This document shows positions 7,452 to 17,056 of a DNA stretch of 64,000 nucleotides, piece after piece. Position 1 is the first letter of the stretch, and each line of letters opens with the position of its first letter. A model generated the notes under the pieces. The model was not told the DNA's origin. It did not search any database and saw only the letters and a program-made list of their open reading frames with translations. Source of the stretch: Aeromonas bestiarum. Its GTDB lineage: Bacteria > Pseudomonadota > Gammaproteobacteria > Enterobacterales > Aeromonadaceae. Location of the stretch: assembly GCF_000819745.1 (NCBI RefSeq), contig NZ_CDDA01000028.1, positions 1 to 64,000 on the forward strand, given 5' to 3'. The position numbers were made by a program, and so were the translations under genes.

Positions 7452-9220
7452 TAGCCCTTGTTACCCGCAGCTACGTTGCCGAACTGGATGGCGCGCAACT
7501 GGGCATAGGTGCCCTGATTGGCCATCAAGGCTTCGTGGTTGCCGCGCTCGACGATATGACCCTCGTCGATCACCAGGATCTCGTCCGCCTTCTCTATGGT
7601 GGAGAGACGGTGGGCGATCACCAGCGAGGTGCGCGCCTTGCACAGCTCGTCGATGGCAGCCTGGATGTGACGCTCGGACTCGGTATCGAGCGCCGAGGTC
7701 GCCTCATCCAGCAGCAATACGGGGGCATCGCGCAGCAGGGCGCGGGCGATGGCGATACGCTGACGCTGACCACCGGACAGTGAAGCCCCGTTCTCGCCGA
7801 CCACGGTATCGTAACCCTGGGTCATCTTGCTGACGAACTCGTCGGCATGGGCGATGCGGGCCGCCTGCTGGATCTCTTCCCGGCTGTATTTCTCTTCCGC
7901 CGCATAGGCGATGTTGCTGGCGACAGTGTCGTTGAACAGGTGCACATGCTGGGAGACCAGGGCGTACTGCTTGCGCAGCTCGCTCAGGCGGTACTCGCGA
8001 ATATTGACGCCATCCAGCAGGATCTCGCCCTGCTCCACGTCGTAGAAACGGGTCAGCAGGCTGGCGATGGTGCTCTTGCCTGAGCCGGAGCGCCCCACCA
8101 GGGCCACGGATTTACCCGCCTCCACCTTGAAGCTGACGTTGTGCAGCGCAGGGGTATCCTTGGTCGGGTAGGTGAAGGTGACGTTGCGAAACTCGATCTC
8201 GCCACGGGCACGATCCAGAGTGCGAGTGCCTGTGTCCTCTTCCGGGGTGGAATCGAGCAGACCGAACAGACTCTGACAGGCGGTGATGCCGCGCTGGAAC
8301 TGGTTGTTGACGTCGGTCAGGCTCTTGAGCGGCTTGAGCAGCATCATCATGGAGGTGACCATGACGGTGAAGGTACCGGCGGTCAGGGTCGCCTTGACGC
8401 TGTCTATGGTAGACACGTAGAGGAACACGGCCAGCGCGACCGAGGCCACCATCTGCACTATGGGACTGCCGATGGCATCGGCGGCGACCATCTTCATGGT
8501 CTGCTGACGCATGTGGTTGCTGACGCGGAAGAAGCGTTTCTCTTCGACCTGCTGGCCACCGAACATCAGCACCTCTTTATGACCCTTGAGCATCTGCTCG
8601 GTCGAGGTGGTGATGTCGCCCACCGCCTGCTGGATGTGGCGGCTGATCTTGCGAAAACGACGGCTGATGAGGCCAATCAGTATGCCCACCACAGGGCCCA
8701 CCACCAGGAAGATCACCGACAACTGCCAGGAGTGCCAGAACATCAGGCCGAGCAGACCGACCACGGTCGCCCCTTCCCGTACCAGCGAGACCAGAGTGGA
8801 GCTGGCTGCAGAGGAGACCTGACCGGCGTCATAGGTCACCTTGGCCAGCAGGTTGCCGGTATTCTGGCGGTCGAAGAAGCTCATGGGCATGGCCATCAGG
8901 TGGCTGAACACCTGCTGTTGCAGCCGCATCACCACATGGTTGCCGACCCAGGCCATGCAATAGTTGGAGAGGAAGGTGGCGCAGCCACGCAGGGCAACGA
9001 TGCCGAGTACGAAGAAAGGCATCCATTTCAGCACGCCGCTGTCATTGCCATTGAGGCCCTGATCGATCAGTGGCTTGATGGAGTAGACGAAGGTGGTATC
9101 CACGGCGGCATAGCCCAGCATCCCTATGATGCCGCCGACCAGACCCAGCTTGCGATCCCGGACATAACCGAGCAGACGCTTGAAGACGGGCCAGCTGTCT
9201 TGTGAGGTTTCTTGTTGCAT
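7451..9220 (-). CDS. msbA: Lipid A export ABC transporter/ATP-binding permease MsbA
   Basis: MsbA is a homodimeric half-transporter that flips lipid A-core across the inner membrane. The 589-aa product has a six-helix ABC exporter domain in the first ~330 residues and then a nucleotide-binding domain: Walker A (VGRSGSGKST near 380), signature LSGGQRQRIAIARALL, Walker B VLLLDEATSALD and the H-loop IAHRLSTI. The start is the ATG at 9220. The upstream gap holds 78-bp repeats of the leader. Confidence 0.98.
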   Translation of the reverse strand: MQQETSQDSWPVFKRLLGYVRDRKLGLVGGIIGMLGYAAVDTTFVYSIKPLIDQGLNGNDSGVLKWMPFFVLGIVALRGCATFLSNYCMAWVGNHVVMRLQQQVFSHLMAMPMSFFDRQNTGNLLAKVTYDAGQVSSAASSTLVSLVREGATVVGLLGLMFWHSWQLSVIFLVVGPVVGILIGLISRRFRKISRHIQQAVGDITTSTEQMLKGHKEVLMFGGQQVEEKRFFRVSNHMRQQTMKMVAADAIGSPIVQMVASVALAVFLYVSTIDSVKATLTAGTFTVMVTSMMMLLKPLKSLTDVNNQFQRGITACQSLFGLLDSTPEEDTGTRTLDRARGEIEFRNVTFTYPTKDTPALHNVSFKVEAGKSVALVGRSGSGKSTIASLLTRFYDVEQGEILLDGVNIREYRLSELRKQYALVSQHVHLFNDTVASNIAYAAEEKYSREEIQQAARIAHADEFVSKMTQGYDTVVGENGASLSGGQRQRIAIARALLRDAPVLLLDEATSALDTESERHIQAAIDELCKARTSLVIAHRLSTIEKADEILVIDEGHIVERGNHEALMANQGTYAQLRAIQFGNVAAGNKG

Positions 9221-9237
9221 GAATAGCCGTTAATAAA

Positions 9238-9480
9238 GGAAATGACGGGGTATTCTAGCCAAAGCTTGCGCATCCACCAAGCGCCGCCATCTTGATAGCC
9301 AGAGTCCGCACCGGAAATGACGGATTAATGCCCAAGCCAACGCCTGCGCATCCACCAGGCGCCGCCATCTTGATAGCCAGAGTCCGCACCGGAAATGACG
9401 GATTAATGCCCAAGCCAACGCCTGCGCATCCACCAGGCACCGCCATCTTGATAGCCAACATCCGCCCCTCGCTAGAGGGA
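9238..9480 (-). repeat. 78-bp tandem repeats of the msbA leader
   Basis: Three copies of a leader segment lie end to end. The motif GCCGCCATCTTGATAGCC occurs at 9283, 9361 and (one change) 9439, an exact 78-bp spacing. The motif GGAAATGACGG occurs at 9238, 9313 and 9391. The copy next to msbA carries TAGAAT on the minus strand, a -10-like element that is altered in the distal copies. The last copy ends near 9480. The period is in frame (26 codons), but I see no convincing protein. Confidence 0.9.
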
Positions 9481-9558
9481 GATGATGGATTATTTCCTGG
9501 CCGGCTCCGGGCCGGCGGCCCCTCGCCACAGCGGATCCTGGCGGGAAATGGCAGAAGG

Positions 9559-11757
9559 TCATCTGGGCCAGCCCGCAGGACGCCACCAGGCGCCGCCCCG
9601 GCGATACCAGGGGCCATGGTCGCGCTCGGTACGGATGCCGAACCCGTCAGCCTGGGGTTCAATCAGGATGGCGCCATCAAGCCCGGTGACCCACTGACTG
9701 GCCTGCCGATAGCGGGCCACCACCTCGGGACGAGGAAAGCCCCACTGATTAATAAATCCCGCGCTGTGCACCACATACCGGGCATTCACGGCCGCGACGA
9801 AAGCCGGGGTGGACGAGGTGCGACTACCATGATGAGGGCTCACCAGCAAGGTGCTGGCCAACTCGCCCCGATCCAGCGCCAGCAGACGGCGCTCCGTCTC
9901 CTGCTCTATGTCCGCGCTGAGCAGAATGCGCCGGTTGCCGTCGCTTATCTGCAGCACGCAGCCGTCGTTGTTGTGGCCGCGCCCAGGTTGTTCGGGCCAG
10001 AGCACGGCAAAGTCGATCCCCTGCCAGCGCCAGCGCTGGCCACGCCGGCACAGAGTGGTGAGCTTGCCAAACGCAAACGAGGAGAGCTCATGGCGCACCG
10101 GCAGCGCCCGCAATATGGCCCGGCGGTTGCCGGCGTGATCCCTGTCCTTGTGGCTGATGACGAGATAATCCAGCACCTGCACATCGAGCCGGTTGAGCAG
10201 CGGCAGGATGGCGGCATCCGCCATGTTGTAGCCGCCGGGATAACGATCGCCGGTGTCATAGAGGATGCCACGATCCCCTCGGGTGATCAGCACAGACAAA
10301 CCCTGTCCCACATCCAGCACCCTCACTTGCCAGCCCGTTGGCATAGGCCAGGCGGCAAGCAAGAGGGCCGCGACCACGGGAATAACCAGCGGGCGAGCCC
10401 CCGGCACGTGCCAGGTGCACCAGAGCAGGGTCAGCACTGCGCTGACCGGTACTACCCAGCCCGGCACGGGCCACCAGAGCTGCCACTGGCTGGCCAGTTG
10501 CGTCAGCCCCCACAACACCCACTGCAACCCCAGATCCGCCAGCCAGAACAAGCCGTGGGCCAGCCAGCCCCAGAGCGGCGCCAGCAGGACGCCGATCAGC
10601 GCCAGCGGAATGATCCCGATGCAAAACAGCGGCAACGCCAGCAGATTGAGCAGCAGCGCCAGCGGCGCTATGCCCTCGAACAAGGCCAGTTGCAGCGGCA
10701 GCAAGCCGAGCAGCAGCAAGCCCTGCAGCCGCACCAGACCGGGTTTGGCCTCCAGATAACCCGCCGCCAGCAGCAGGGCCACCGCCAGAAACGAGAGCCA
10801 GAAGCCGGCCGAGTAGAGGGCGAAGGGATCCCACAACACCAGCGCTACGAAGGCCCACAGCCAGATGCGATAAGCGGGCCACTCGCGCCGGCGCCAGCGC
10901 AGCAGGCTCCACACCAGCACCATGATGAGGGCCCGCTCGGTGGCCACCGCAAACCCTGCCAGCCAGCTGTAGACGGCGGCAAACAACAGGGCGACCAGTA
11001 TGGCCCCGCGCAGCCCGAACAACCGTCCTAGCCACCAGCCCAGCACGGCCACCAGCGCTATGTGCTGACCCGAGATGGCGATGATATGGGTCAGCCCGCT
11101 GCCGCGAAACAGCGTCCACTGCTCATCCGTGATGCCGCTCTGCTCGCCAAAGGTGAGTGCCGACAACAGGGGAGCATGGGTCAGCCCCTGCCAGCTGGCG
11201 GCGGCCTCAGCCAGCCAGCGATCCCGCCAGCCCGGCGCGGCGGCCTGCGTCTTCATGATGCGGCGCAGGTTGCCGGTGGCTGTGATGCCCTTGCCCAGCA
11301 ACAGGCGCCGTCCATCCATGCCAGCCTCGTTGGCCAGCCCATGGGCCGGTTTGAGAGAGACCACCAGCGTCACCTGGCTGCCCGCCGGCAGAGCGGGCAG
11401 GGTCTGGTAGGCATTGATCCGCACCAGCGGCGCCGGGGTCAGCGCCTGACCATCGAGAGACGCCACCTGCAGCAGCAGCCGGACAAATTTATCGCCCTCG
11501 GGCTCTGCACTTTGCAAGCGTGCGGTTATGATGTGGCTCGCCTGCGCCTCCAGCTGATCCAGCCAGGCGAGCCGGTACTGCAGACTGGCCTGCATCCAGA
11601 GGATGCCGAGCAGCAGAAACAGCAGACGCCAACAGCGACAACAGGCGAGGGGGAACGCGATCAGCAGCATCAGGCCCCCCCATTCCCATGAAGGTAACCA
11701 TGGCCAGAGTAGCGAGGAGCTTGCCCCCAGGGCAAACGACAACAAGCGCAGATCCAT
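9559..11757 (-). CDS. comEC: DNA internalization competence protein ComEC/Rec2
   Basis: ComEC is the inner-membrane channel that passes single-stranded DNA into the cytoplasm during natural transformation. The 732-aa product has hydrophobic N-terminal segments, the Competence domain (LSALTFGEQSGITDEQW, SGLTHIIAISGQHIALVA) with many transmembrane helices, and a C-terminal metallo-beta-lactamase domain (YDTGDR, VISHKDRDHAGNR, SPHHGSRTSSTP). The start is the ATG at 11757 (MDLRLLSFALG); longer open frame upstream runs antisense to the DUF2062 genes and is not credible. It is encoded upstream of msbA, as in E. coli (ycaI). Only 27 bp separate it from the divergent gene at 11785. Confidence 0.95.
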   Translation of the reverse strand: MDLRLLSFALGASSSLLWPWLPSWEWGGLMLLIAFPLACCRCWRLLFLLLGILWMQASLQYRLAWLDQLEAQASHIITARLQSAEPEGDKFVRLLLQVASLDGQALTPAPLVRINAYQTLPALPAGSQVTLVVSLKPAHGLANEAGMDGRRLLLGKGITATGNLRRIMKTQAAAPGWRDRWLAEAAASWQGLTHAPLLSALTFGEQSGITDEQWTLFRGSGLTHIIAISGQHIALVAVLGWWLGRLFGLRGAILVALLFAAVYSWLAGFAVATERALIMVLVWSLLRWRRREWPAYRIWLWAFVALVLWDPFALYSAGFWLSFLAVALLLAAGYLEAKPGLVRLQGLLLLGLLPLQLALFEGIAPLALLLNLLALPLFCIGIIPLALIGVLLAPLWGWLAHGLFWLADLGLQWVLWGLTQLASQWQLWWPVPGWVVPVSAVLTLLWCTWHVPGARPLVIPVVAALLLAAWPMPTGWQVRVLDVGQGLSVLITRGDRGILYDTGDRYPGGYNMADAAILPLLNRLDVQVLDYLVISHKDRDHAGNRRAILRALPVRHELSSFAFGKLTTLCRRGQRWRWQGIDFAVLWPEQPGRGHNNDGCVLQISDGNRRILLSADIEQETERRLLALDRGELASTLLVSPHHGSRTSSTPAFVAAVNARYVVHSAGFINQWGFPRPEVVARYRQASQWVTGLDGAILIEPQADGFGIRTERDHGPWYRRGGAWWRPAGWPR

Positions 11758-11784
11758 GGTGCAAGTATTTAGCAAGGTTTCAAT

Positions 11785-12303
11785 ATGCCCAAACGACTCA
11801 TAAAACGCTGGATGCCTGATCAAGAGAGACTCAAGGAACACAAGCACTTGCGGCTGTTCGGCAAGCTGCTGCTCGATGCCAATCTGTGGCATCTCAACCG
11901 GCGCTCCGCCGCCGGCGCGTTCGCGGTCGGCCTCTTCATGGCCTGGATCCCCCTCCCCTGCCAGATGCTGCTGGCAGCCGGTGGCGCCATCGCCTGTCGG
12001 GTCAATCTGCCCCTCTCGGTCGCCCTGGTCTGGCTCTCCAACCCCTTTACCATGCCGCCCCTGTTTTACGGCGCCTACCTGACCGGCTGCCAGCTGCTGG
12101 GGCAACCTTCCCAGCACATCGACATCGAGTTCACCTGGGCCTGGCTGGTGTCGGTATTCGAGACGCTGGCCCCGCCCCTGCTGCTGGGCTCCCTGGTGCT
12201 CGCCCTGCTGAGCTCGCTGATCGGCTATGCCCTGATCCGCACCTTCTGGCGCATCAGCACGGTACGCCAGTGGCAAAAGCGCAAGGAGGCGCGGGCATGC
12301 TGA
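11785..12303 (+). CDS. DUF2062 membrane protein, first of a tandem pair
   Basis: This 172-aa membrane protein belongs to the DUF2062 family, whose function is unknown. It has a basic N-terminus (MPKRLIKRWMPDQERL), the RRSAAGAFAVGLFMAWIPLPCQ signature region, an SNPFTMPP motif and about three hydrophobic segments, ending in a basic tail (RQWQKRKEARAC). AAGG lies upstream of the ATG. It diverges from comEC and overlaps the next DUF2062 gene by 7 bp. Confidence 0.85.
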   Translation: MPKRLIKRWMPDQERLKEHKHLRLFGKLLLDANLWHLNRRSAAGAFAVGLFMAWIPLPCQMLLAAGGAIACRVNLPLSVALVWLSNPFTMPPLFYGAYLTGCQLLGQPSQHIDIEFTWAWLVSVFETLAPPLLLGSLVLALLSSLIGYALIRTFWRISTVRQWQKRKEARAC

Positions 12304-12791
12304 GCCGCTGGTTTGCCCGTTTCAAGATAGATCCGGACACCTTGCGCCAACAGAAGTGGTTCGCCCTGTTTGGTGAACGCCTGCTGGCACCCGCACTCTG
12401 GCAGGGGGGAGCACGGGCCCTGAGCGGCGCCGTGGCAGCCGGCCTCTTCGCCTGCTGGATCCCGGTCCCCATGCATTCGCTGATCGCCGTCGCGCTGGCG
12501 CTGGCCTTCAGCCTCAACCTGCCGCTGGCCCTGCTGGCGGTCTGGTTCAACAACCCGGTGACGCTCCCCTTCATGTATCTCTATGCCTACCGCACCGGCT
12601 GCCTGGTGCTGCACAAGACGCCGGAGCCGTTTCATCTCACCTGGTCCCTGCACTGGCTGGAACAGGAGGCGGCGACCCTGGTGCCGCCCTTCCTGCTCGG
12701 CAGCCTCTTGCTGGCGGTGCTGACCGCCGCCTGCGGCGCCGCCCTCACCCTGCTGCTGTTGCAACTGGCCAAGCTGGCACGCGCACGCTGA
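12297..12791 (+). CDS. DUF2062 membrane protein, second of a tandem pair
   Basis: This 164-aa protein starts at the ATG at 12297 inside the end of the previous gene (MLSRWFARFKIDPDTLRQQK). It shares the layout of its neighbour: GAVAAGLFACWIPVPMHS matches GAFAVGLFMAWIPLPCQM, and FNNPVTLPFMY matches SNPFTMPPLFY. The two look like products of an old tandem duplication and may form a hetero-oligomer. No function can be assigned from sequence. Confidence 0.83.
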   Translation: MLSRWFARFKIDPDTLRQQKWFALFGERLLAPALWQGGARALSGAVAAGLFACWIPVPMHSLIAVALALAFSLNLPLALLAVWFNNPVTLPFMYLYAYRTGCLVLHKTPEPFHLTWSLHWLEQEAATLVPPFLLGSLLLAVLTAACGAALTLLLLQLAKLARAR

Positions 12792-12920
12792 TCGGCACCT
12801 TGTCAGGACAGCCCTTGTCCTGGCAAGGTGATTTCCCCCTCTCTTGCCATCATTTGGCTCTGCCGCCACACTCCTTGTAGATATCTGCTGCATGCCACCT
12901 GCCAGGACAAGGAGCGCACC

Positions 12921-14423
12921 ATGACAGAACCGCTGACGCTGGCCTATGCCAATGGCCAACCCCTCTCCCTGCTGCCCGCCATGGCCAATCGCCACGGCCT
13001 CATTACGGGCGCCACAGGCACGGGTAAAACCGTCACCCTGCAGGTGCTGGCAGAGGGCTTCTCCCGCCTCGGGGTGCCGGTCTTTCTGGCAGATGTGAAG
13101 GGGGATTTGAGTGGACTGGGTGCCGCCGGCACCCCATCCAGCAAGCTGGATGCCCGTCTGGCCCAGCTCGCCATGCCGGCTCCCGTCTTTACCGCCACCC
13201 CGACCCTCTTCTGGGATCTGTTCGCCGAGCAAGGGCACCCGGTGCGGGCCACCGTCTCCGACATGGGCCCCCTGCTGCTGGCCCGTTTGCTCGGCCTCAA
13301 CGACACCCAGAGCGGGGTGCTGGAGCTGGTGTTCAGGGTGGCGGACGAGGAGGGCCTGCTGCTGCTCGACCTCAAAGATCTGCGCGCCATGGTGCAGTTT
13401 GCCGGGGAGAACGCCAAATCCCTGACCACCCGCTATGGCAATGTGTCGACCGCCTCTATCGGCGCCATCCTGCGCAACCTGCTCACCCTGGAGAGCGCGG
13501 GGGGCGATCACTTCTTCGGCGAGCCCATGCTGGATATCCAGGATCTGTTGCAGACTGACGAAGCCGGTCACGGCCACATCAATGTGCTGGCGGCGAGCAA
13601 ACTGACCCAGTCCAGCCGGCTCTATGCCTGCTTCCTGCTCTGGCTCTTGTCGGAGCTGTTCGAGCAACTGCCCGAGGTAGGCGACCCGGACAAGCCTGTG
13701 CTGGTGTTCTTCTTCGACGAGGCCCATCTGTTGTTCAACGATGCACCCAGGGCGCTGCTGGAAAAAATTGAACTGGTGGTGCGCCTCATCCGCTCGAAAG
13801 GGGTCGGTGTATATTTCGTGACCCAGAGCCCGGCCGATATTCCCGACAGTGTGCTGGGGCAGCTCGGCAACCGGGTACAACACGCGCTGCGCGCCTTCAC
13901 CCCGAGCGATCAGAAGGCGGTACGGATCGCCGCCAATACATTGCGCGCCAACCCAGCCTTCGATGCGGCCGGCGTCATTACCGAGCTCGGGGTGGGCGAG
14001 GCCCTGGTGTCACTGCTCGATGAGAAGGGACGCCCGAACGTGGTGGAGCGCGCCTTCATAGCACCACCTGCCAGCCGTATCGGGCCCTTGAGCGAGGCCG
14101 AGCGGCTGGCACTGATCCGGGGATCACTGCTCTACGGCAGATACGAGACCCGCGAAGATCGCGAATCGGCCTTCGAGCGACTCAATGACGGCAAGGCTTC
14201 AGCTGCATCAGATGGCGAAGCCAAGACCGATGCCGAAGGTGGTCTGCTCGATACTCTCAATGGCATCTTGTTTGGCCGTACAGGCCCGCGCGGTGGCCAG
14301 CACGATGGGATAGTGCAGACCACCGCCAAGAGCGTGGCTCGTACCATTGGCAACGAGGTGGGGCGCCAGTTGGTACGCGGCGTACTCGGCTCCCTGCTGG
14401 GCGGCAACAAGCGACGCCGTTGA
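12921..14423 (+). CDS. yjgR: HerA-type helicase-like ATPase (DUF853, YjgR)
   Basis: This 500-aa P-loop ATPase belongs to the DUF853/HerA-like group. Walker A is [12 protein letters not shown] near 30, a Walker B-like stretch is [12 protein letters not shown], followed by [13 protein letters not shown] and [17 protein letters not shown]. The cellular role in E. coli is not established; HerA relatives are hexameric DNA translocases. The start at 12921 ([12 protein letters not shown]) is supported by AAGGAG at 12908-12913; longer starts lack this. It faces aspC across a bidirectional terminator. Confidence 0.88.
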   Translation: MTEPLTLAYANGQPLSLLPAMANRHGLITGATGTGKTVTLQVLAEGFSRLGVPVFLADVKGDLSGLGAAGTPSSKLDARLAQLAMPAPVFTATPTLFWDLFAEQGHPVRATVSDMGPLLLARLLGLNDTQSGVLELVFRVADEEGLLLLDLKDLRAMVQFAGENAKSLTTRYGNVSTASIGAILRNLLTLESAGGDHFFGEPMLDIQDLLQTDEAGHGHINVLAASKLTQSSRLYACFLLWLLSELFEQLPEVGDPDKPVLVFFFDEAHLLFNDAPRALLEKIELVVRLIRSKGVGVYFVTQSPADIPDSVLGQLGNRVQHALRAFTPSDQKAVRIAANTLRANPAFDAAGVITELGVGEALVSLLDEKGRPNVVERAFIAPPASRIGPLSEAERLALIRGSLLYGRYETREDRESAFERLNDGKASAASDGEAKTDAEGGLLDTLNGILFGRTGPRGGQHDGIVQTTAKSVARTIGNEVGRQLVRGVLGSLLGGNKRRR

Positions 14424-14446
14424 CGCAGCCGTAATACAGGGATACA

Positions 14447-14479
14447 AAAAAGCCCGCCGGGTCTCCCCGGCGGGCTTTT
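14447..14479. terminator. Bidirectional terminator between yjgR and aspC
   Basis: AAAAGCCCGCCGGG and CCCGGCGGGCTTTT form a long GC-rich stem around a short loop, with A- and T-tracts on the two sides, between convergent genes. Confidence 0.92.
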
Positions 14480-14532
14480 CACTGCTCTGGCAACATCACC
14501 TACGCAAACACTCAGCCATCACGGCTGGAGCA

Positions 14533-15723
14533 TCACAGTACCTTGGCGATGGCGTCACACAGGGGATCTATGTTGGTACGGGTGATCCCGGCCACGCTGA
14601 TCCGGCCTGAACCGACGATGTAGATGGCAAACTCGCTCTTGAGGCGCTCCACCTGATCCTTGGAGAGACCGGAGAAGGAGAACATGCCGTTCTGCTCGCG
14701 GATGAAGCTGAAATCCTGGCTCACACCGAGGGCAGCCAGCTTCTCCACCAGCAGCTCGCGCATCTCGCGAATGCGCACCCGCATGGCCGCCACTTCTTCA
14801 ACCCACTCGGCATAGAGGGCAGGGTCACTGACGATGGTGGTCACCACGGCAGCGCCGTGTGACGGCGGGTTGGAGTAGTTGGCACGGATAACGGTCTTGA
14901 CCTGGGTGAAGGCCACGTCGGCGATTGCCTTGGTCGCGCTCACCAGGGTAAAAGCGCCGACCCGCTCGTTGTAGAGGCCGAAGTTTTTGGAGAAAGAGCT
15001 CGCCACCAGCAGCTCGTCGTGACATTCGGCGAAGATGCGAAGACCCTCGGCATCTTCTTCGATGCCACGGGCAAAGCCCTGATAGGCGAAGTCAAACAGC
15101 GGCAGCCAGCCGGCGGCGGCACTCTGTTTGGCCAGGGCGTGCCACTGCTCAGCGGTGGGGTCGATACCGGTCGGGTTGTGGCAGCAGCCGTGCAGCAACA
15201 CCAGCTCACCAGCCTGTACGTCACTGAGCGACGCCTGCATGGCGGCAAAGTCGAGCCCCTTGGTGGCGGCGTCGTAGTACTTGTACCACTTGACGGTCAA
15301 ACCGGCGGCCTGGAATACGCTGACGTGGTTGGCCCAGGTGGGATCGGAGATCCAGATGGTCTTGGCCAGCCCGTTGCGCACCACGAACTCGGCGGCGATC
15401 CGCAGGGCACCGGTGCCGCCCGGCGCCTGGGCGGTCTTGGCGCGGCCGCTGGTGATCAAAGCGGAGTCCTGTCCGAACAGCAGTTGCTGCACTATGCGGC
15501 CGTATTCGATATTGCCTTCAATACCGAGATAATTCTTGGTCTTCTCGTCGGTGAGCAGCTTCTGCTCGGCTTTCTTGACGCAGTGAAGGATAGGGGTGGC
15601 ACCGGTCTCATCCTTGTAGATCCCGACCCCCAGATTGATCTTGTGGCTGCGAGAGTCAGCGCGGAAGGCTTCGGTCAGGCCCAGGATCGGATCCGCTGGG
15701 GCGGCAACAACCTTTTCAAACAT
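14533..15723 (-). CDS. aspC: Aspartate aminotransferase
   Basis: This cytosolic PLP enzyme interconverts aspartate plus 2-oxoglutarate with oxaloacetate plus glutamate. The 396-aa product equals the length of E. coli AspC and follows it throughout ([56 protein letters not shown]). The PLP lysine is K246 in [15 protein letters not shown]. The start at 15723 has AGGGAA 5 nt upstream. The gene is monocistronic. Confidence 0.96.
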   Translation of the reverse strand: MFEKVVAAPADPILGLTEAFRADSRSHKINLGVGIYKDETGATPILHCVKKAEQKLLTDEKTKNYLGIEGNIEYGRIVQQLLFGQDSALITSGRAKTAQAPGGTGALRIAAEFVVRNGLAKTIWISDPTWANHVSVFQAAGLTVKWYKYYDAATKGLDFAAMQASLSDVQAGELVLLHGCCHNPTGIDPTAEQWHALAKQSAAAGWLPLFDFAYQGFARGIEEDAEGLRIFAECHDELLVASSFSKNFGLYNERVGAFTLVSATKAIADVAFTQVKTVIRANYSNPPSHGAAVVTTIVSDPALYAEWVEEVAAMRVRIREMRELLVEKLAALGVSQDFSFIREQNGMFSFSGLSKDQVERLKSEFAIYIVGSGRISVAGITRTNIDPLCDAIAKVL

Positions 15724-15882
15724 GGTATTCCCTGTATTCCGTTGAGTTCGTTGGGTGGCAAAGCGTGTCGGCAAACCGTCTGTGACACACGAAAGCGCCT
15801 ATTTGGCGAGCGCTTCGTCAACTCTTTATATCATCGTGCTCAATGGGGGAAAACCGCTTTCTCAACGACATCTGCGGCAATA

Positions 15883-16824
15883 TCAGCCGACCGCATGCCA
15901 CTCTGGCGCCAGCGCGCACACCTCGGCGGACAAGCCACCATTGGACTCAACCAAACCGCTACAAACTGCTAACAACGACTTGGGGATCCGGCTCGGCTCC
16001 CAGGGGCGGCCATCACCCAGCGGCAGGGCATAGGCCGACACTATGGGGGAGAAGGCGGTTGGCAGCCACCAGCTGGCCGGACGGCCCAGCCGCTGGGCCA
16101 GCGCCAGTGTCCGATCCACACCGGCGGGATCGAGTGAAGTGAGGTGGCTCCACTGCACATTGGGCGGCAGGGCGGCCACGACCTGTTGCAAGGCGACTTG
16201 CGCCGTCGTGGGCGACCATACCAGCAGGGAGCCAGCACAGAGCGCCAGCTCGGCAAAGGCACCGACGCTGTCGGTGGTGATCACCCGCTCGATATTCCCC
16301 TCTCCCCACAGGATCTTGCCAAGCCCGGCCAGGGTACGCTCAGGCAAGGCCAACTCCCCCAATGCCTGCAACCAGGGGGCCGCATCGAGCAGGGTGCCAC
16401 CGCTGAAAAACAGGCTGAAGGGCTGCGGTGCACGCAAGCGCAGCAGCTGATCGGCGCAGAGCCGAATGCCCTTGTCCTCGAAATCGATCTGCTCGTTGGG
16501 GCTGAAGGTTGCCTCGGGTTTGCGATAGAGCGCCGCCAGTACTCGCTCGTTGACTCGCTCACCAAGCTGCCAGCCATGGGCCTGCAGCCACTCTTCGGGG
16601 GTTGGCGGCGCAGTGGCAATGTCGGCCAGCGTCAGTTCGCGGGTCAGATAGCGCCGCCCGGCCGGGGTCAGTTCATAGCTGTGATTGCCAAGGGCGAGCA
16701 GCAACTGGTTGTCCTTGAGCAGGCCTACCAGTGGCAGATACTGGCGAGCCCGGATCACCAGGGGGGAGTGATCCAGTAGCTGGCGGGCCAGTTCCCGCCA
16801 TTGCGGGTGACTGAAGTCAATCAA
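15883..16824 (-). CDS. Uncharacterised protein with a degenerate DUF2220/JetD-like C-terminal region
   Basis: This 313-aa protein is one I do not recognise outright. The N-terminal half (MIDFSHPQWRELARQLLDHS, then LTPAGRRYLTRELT) looks like winged-helix DNA-binding sequence. The C-terminal half has ITTDSVGAFAELALCAGSLLVW and later LTSLDPAGVDRTLALAQRLG. This echoes the order of the Toprim-like region of DUF2220/JetD proteins (VENxxTF, then GDxDxxGxxI), but key acidic residues are changed. No other Wadjet gene is nearby, so nuclease function is doubtful. The start is a TTG at 16824 with AAGGACG upstream. It lies between aspC and the porin, same strand, with its own gap on both sides. Confidence 0.5.
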   Translation of the reverse strand: MIDFSHPQWRELARQLLDHSPLVIRARQYLPLVGLLKDNQLLLALGNHSYELTPAGRRYLTRELTLADIATAPPTPEEWLQAHGWQLGERVNERVLAALYRKPEATFSPNEQIDFEDKGIRLCADQLLRLRAPQPFSLFFSGGTLLDAAPWLQALGELALPERTLAGLGKILWGEGNIERVITTDSVGAFAELALCAGSLLVWSPTTAQVALQQVVAALPPNVQWSHLTSLDPAGVDRTLALAQRLGRPASWWLPTAFSPIVSAYALPLGDGRPWEPSRIPKSLLAVCSGLVESNGGLSAEVCALAPEWHAVG

Positions 16825-17002
16825 GCGTCGTCCTTCCCTGTTTGTCGAGCGTCCTTCAACGAGTTGGATAATCTAGCGATTCACTGACGAAGAGCCAAGG
16901 ACAAAAAAGAGACAACGTGAGCTGGCGCAGGCCAAAGAGGCCAAGGGGAAGTGATTAACGCGGGCGAAAGCGGGCAATGACATAACAGGCAGCAGATAAA
17001 AC

Positions 17003-17030
17003 AAAACGGCCAAGCAAGCTTGGCCGTTTA
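17003..17030 (-). terminator. Terminator after the porin gene
   Basis: AAACGGCCAAG, loop CAAG, CTTGGCCGTTT is a perfect 11-bp stem about 27 bp past the porin stop. On the minus strand it is followed by a short T-rich stretch. Confidence 0.85.
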
Positions 17031-17056
17031 CCAACTAAATCAGCGCAGAGGCTGGA

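Noticed and set aside
2190..9480. CRISPR-like arrays at the 74-bp and 78-bp repeats
   Set aside because: The units are contiguous, without unique spacers; they are longer than CRISPR repeats, derive from adjacent genes or leaders, and no cas gene is present.
9559..12276. A comEC start ~500 bp upstream giving a 905-aa protein
   Set aside because: The extra N-terminus is antisense to the two DUF2062 genes and has no membrane or family features; the ATG at 11757 gives the usual ComEC start and length.
15883..16824. A working Wadjet defence system
   Set aside because: Only a distant JetD-like region is present. No jetA, jetB or jetC lies nearby and the expected catalytic residues are altered.
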